Source: Diphasiastrum complanatum | Taxonomy: Eukaryota > Streptophyta > Lycopodiopsida > Lycopodiales > Lycopodiaceae | NCBI GenBank assembly: GCA_029204225.1 | Contig: CM055098.1 | Span: 55,314,282-55,378,281, forward strand | Length of the DNA stretch: 64,000 nucleotides | Direction of reading: 5' to 3' | Shown here: positions 62,486-64,000 of the stretch, in pieces | How the letters are laid out: every line of letters starts with the position of its first letter | How positions within the stretch are numbered: the stretch's first letter is position 1 | The notes under the pieces: generated by a model | What the model was told of the DNA's origin: nothing | Seen by the model: only the letters and a program-made list of their open reading frames with translations | The model's database searches: none | Translations under genes and position numbers: made by a program

Positions 62486-63065
62486 GCGAGATTTCCTTAT
62501 TAGATCGAACTTTGGATACACCAATCACGTTTCCACTGAATGTGCTAAATGTAGCCTGGATATCAACGGAACCTATACCAGATCCGATTGAGGATGAACT
62601 CATTCTTGTGAGTCATGCCTTGACTTATGATGGCAATGCAGAACTTACGGATGAGCAGATTCTAAATCATGTGGATCCGACCAGATTTGGAGTGCGTAAA
62701 ATGTTCCTGATGAACTCACAGTAAAACCACCCAAAGTAGTTATATTAAAGGAAGACAGGATCATAGGATCGATTACGAAGAAACAAGCTAAGCAACATGA
62801 TAATATGGTCCTGAAATGGGAAAATCCCCCTCGAAAGATTGATTCAGAGAAAGTTCCACCCTTATTGGATAAAGACAAAGGAAAAGTCGAGGATGATTCT
62901 TCAAGTCAGATTTCTAGTAAAACATCATCATCTAGGAAGTCTTCACCTGTGAAGAAAGATTTATCATCTCGAAAGTCATCACCTCCACGATCAATTCTTG
63001 CTAAGAAGGCTAAGCGAAGATCCAAGACAAGTCCTTTCGAAAAAGAACAAACAGATGTAGTCTAG
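62486..63065 (+). pseudogene. Gypsy 2 linker between protease and RT
   Basis: Two open stretches without a known fold. The second (62805-63065) is Ser/Lys-rich (SSSQISSKTSSSRKSSPVKK) and probably a flexible linker; a stop at 63063-63065 separates it from RT. Confidence 0.6.
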
Positions 63066-63071
63066 CATGAT

Positions 63072-64000
63072 ATGCCTGAACATTTTAAACGTTATACACT
63101 GGATGATGTGGTTATCATGTTACCTAAAGCACATCGTGAACTTGAAGAACATATGCCGGAATCTAAAGAGATTTACGATGGCCCAGCTAGGACGCAGCCA
63201 ATGAATCTTGCCGAACCAGGAGAACCAGAAAAGATTGTACAAGTTGGATCACAACTTACTCCTGAACAGTATCAAGCACTCCGCTTGTTACTTATTAAGT
63301 ATCAAGATTTCTTTGCATGGACTTATCAAGATTTGAAGGGTATTCCGACATCAGTGATTGAACATACCATACCTTTAGTACCTGATGTAGTTCCAAAGGT
63401 TACAAAGTTCTATCGCTGTAATCCTAATGTGGCAGACCTGATAAAGAAAGAACTTCAGAGATTGCTTGACGTCAATTTTATTTATGAGATCGAGCATACT
63501 GAATGGATTTCATCGATTGTCATTGTTCCTAAGAAAAATGGAAAATTGCGGATCTGTGTGAATCTCAAAGCATTGAACAAAGTGACGCGAAAGGATCACT
63601 TTCCGTTACCTTGTACTGAAAGCATTTTAGATCGCCTTGCTGGAACAGAAGCTTATAGTTTCCTGGATGGATTTAGTGGTTACAACTAGGTTAAGATTGC
63701 ACCTGCTGATCACCATAAAATTGCTTTTGCAATAGAATGAGGCACCTATGCTTACAAAGTAATGCCATTTGGACTCTGTAATGCACCAAGTTCATTCCAA
63801 AGAGTAATACAATTTGCTTTTAAAGATTATCTGCAGAAATTCCTTGAAATTTACTTGAACGACTTGGGAGTTCGTAGTACAGATACAGACCACTTGGATC
63901 GATTGGAAAAAGTATTTGAAAGATGTCGCAAATATCAGATTTCTCTAAATCCGGAAAAATGTCAGATATGGGTTTCCCACGGAGTTGTGCTTGGACATGT
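63072..64000 (+). pseudogene. Gypsy 2 reverse transcriptase (runs off window)
   Basis: RT blocks in order: DLIKKELQRLLDVNFIYEI, SSIVIVPKKNGKLRICVN, KDHFPLPCTESILDRLAG, YSFLDGFSGYN (catalytic Asp), YAYKVMPFGLCNAPSSFQR, then FLEIYLNDLG at 63840-63866, where YLDD is expected. The first Asp of the pair is Asn. TAG at 63687-63689 and TGA at 63738-63740 replace the Gln and Trp usual at these places. RNase H and integrase would follow outside the window. Confidence 0.92.

Noticed and set aside
1-64000. tRNA, rRNA, CRISPR or other RNA genes
   Set aside because: I saw no cloverleaf with B-box GGTTCGAATCC, no rRNA core and no regularly spaced array; a covariance-model scan would be needed to exclude small ones.

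Overview
The window looks like plant nuclear DNA. It has spliced genes with long AT-rich introns, plastid-targeted proteins, and many degraded Ty1/copia, Ty3/gypsy, LINE and hAT-type elements. The host genes point to a land plant, most simply an angiosperm; the species cannot be read from the sequence. Long (CT)n microsatellites occur seven times, always with CT on the + strand.

Three host genes are supported. (1) 1255-1797 (-) is the first exon of plastid protoporphyrinogen oxidase (PPOX1); the rest of the gene is not seen and would lie beyond the left edge. (2) 11997-16802 (+) is a complete seven-exon gene for a CID-domain (RNA polymerase II CTD-interacting) RPRD/Rtt103-like protein of 554 aa. 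(3) 43945-54290 (-) is a complete five-exon gene for a plastid hot-dog acyl-ACP/acyl-lipid thioesterase (ALT family, 220 aa). Its introns 3 and 4 (about 5.0 and 4.3 kb) carry a gypsy pol fragment, several foldback sequences, a LINE fragment and a hAT-type MITE.

Mobile DNA fills most of the rest. There is a gypsy pol fragment on the minus strand (about 19.5-20.4 kb). A gypsy element on the plus strand (about 21.4-24.7 kb) carries PBS, gag and protease. A copia pol on the minus strand is split around an unassigned 1.9-kb block (25.3-29.3 kb). A second copia with its 3' LTR lies at 29.8-33.9 kb (-). A truncated LINE ORF1 unit sits at 42.0-42.6 kb. Copia remnants lie at 54.5-56.1 kb (-), followed by another copy of the 29.8-kb copia family's 3' end (56.35-58.29 kb). 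That copy is interrupted by a gypsy element (58.29 kb to the right edge) with 5' LTR, tRNA-Asp-type PBS, gag, protease and a decayed reverse transcriptase.

Two related nonautonomous elements, 11014-11853 and 47256-47876, have similar ends and perfect 8-bp target-site duplications. One sits 135 bp upstream of the CID start codon and the other in an ALT intron. Large stretches (2.2-11 kb, 16.8-19.5 kb, 34.3-41.8 kb) hold nothing I can identify beyond local duplications. All calls rest on reading the sequence and remembered family motifs; no database search was run.
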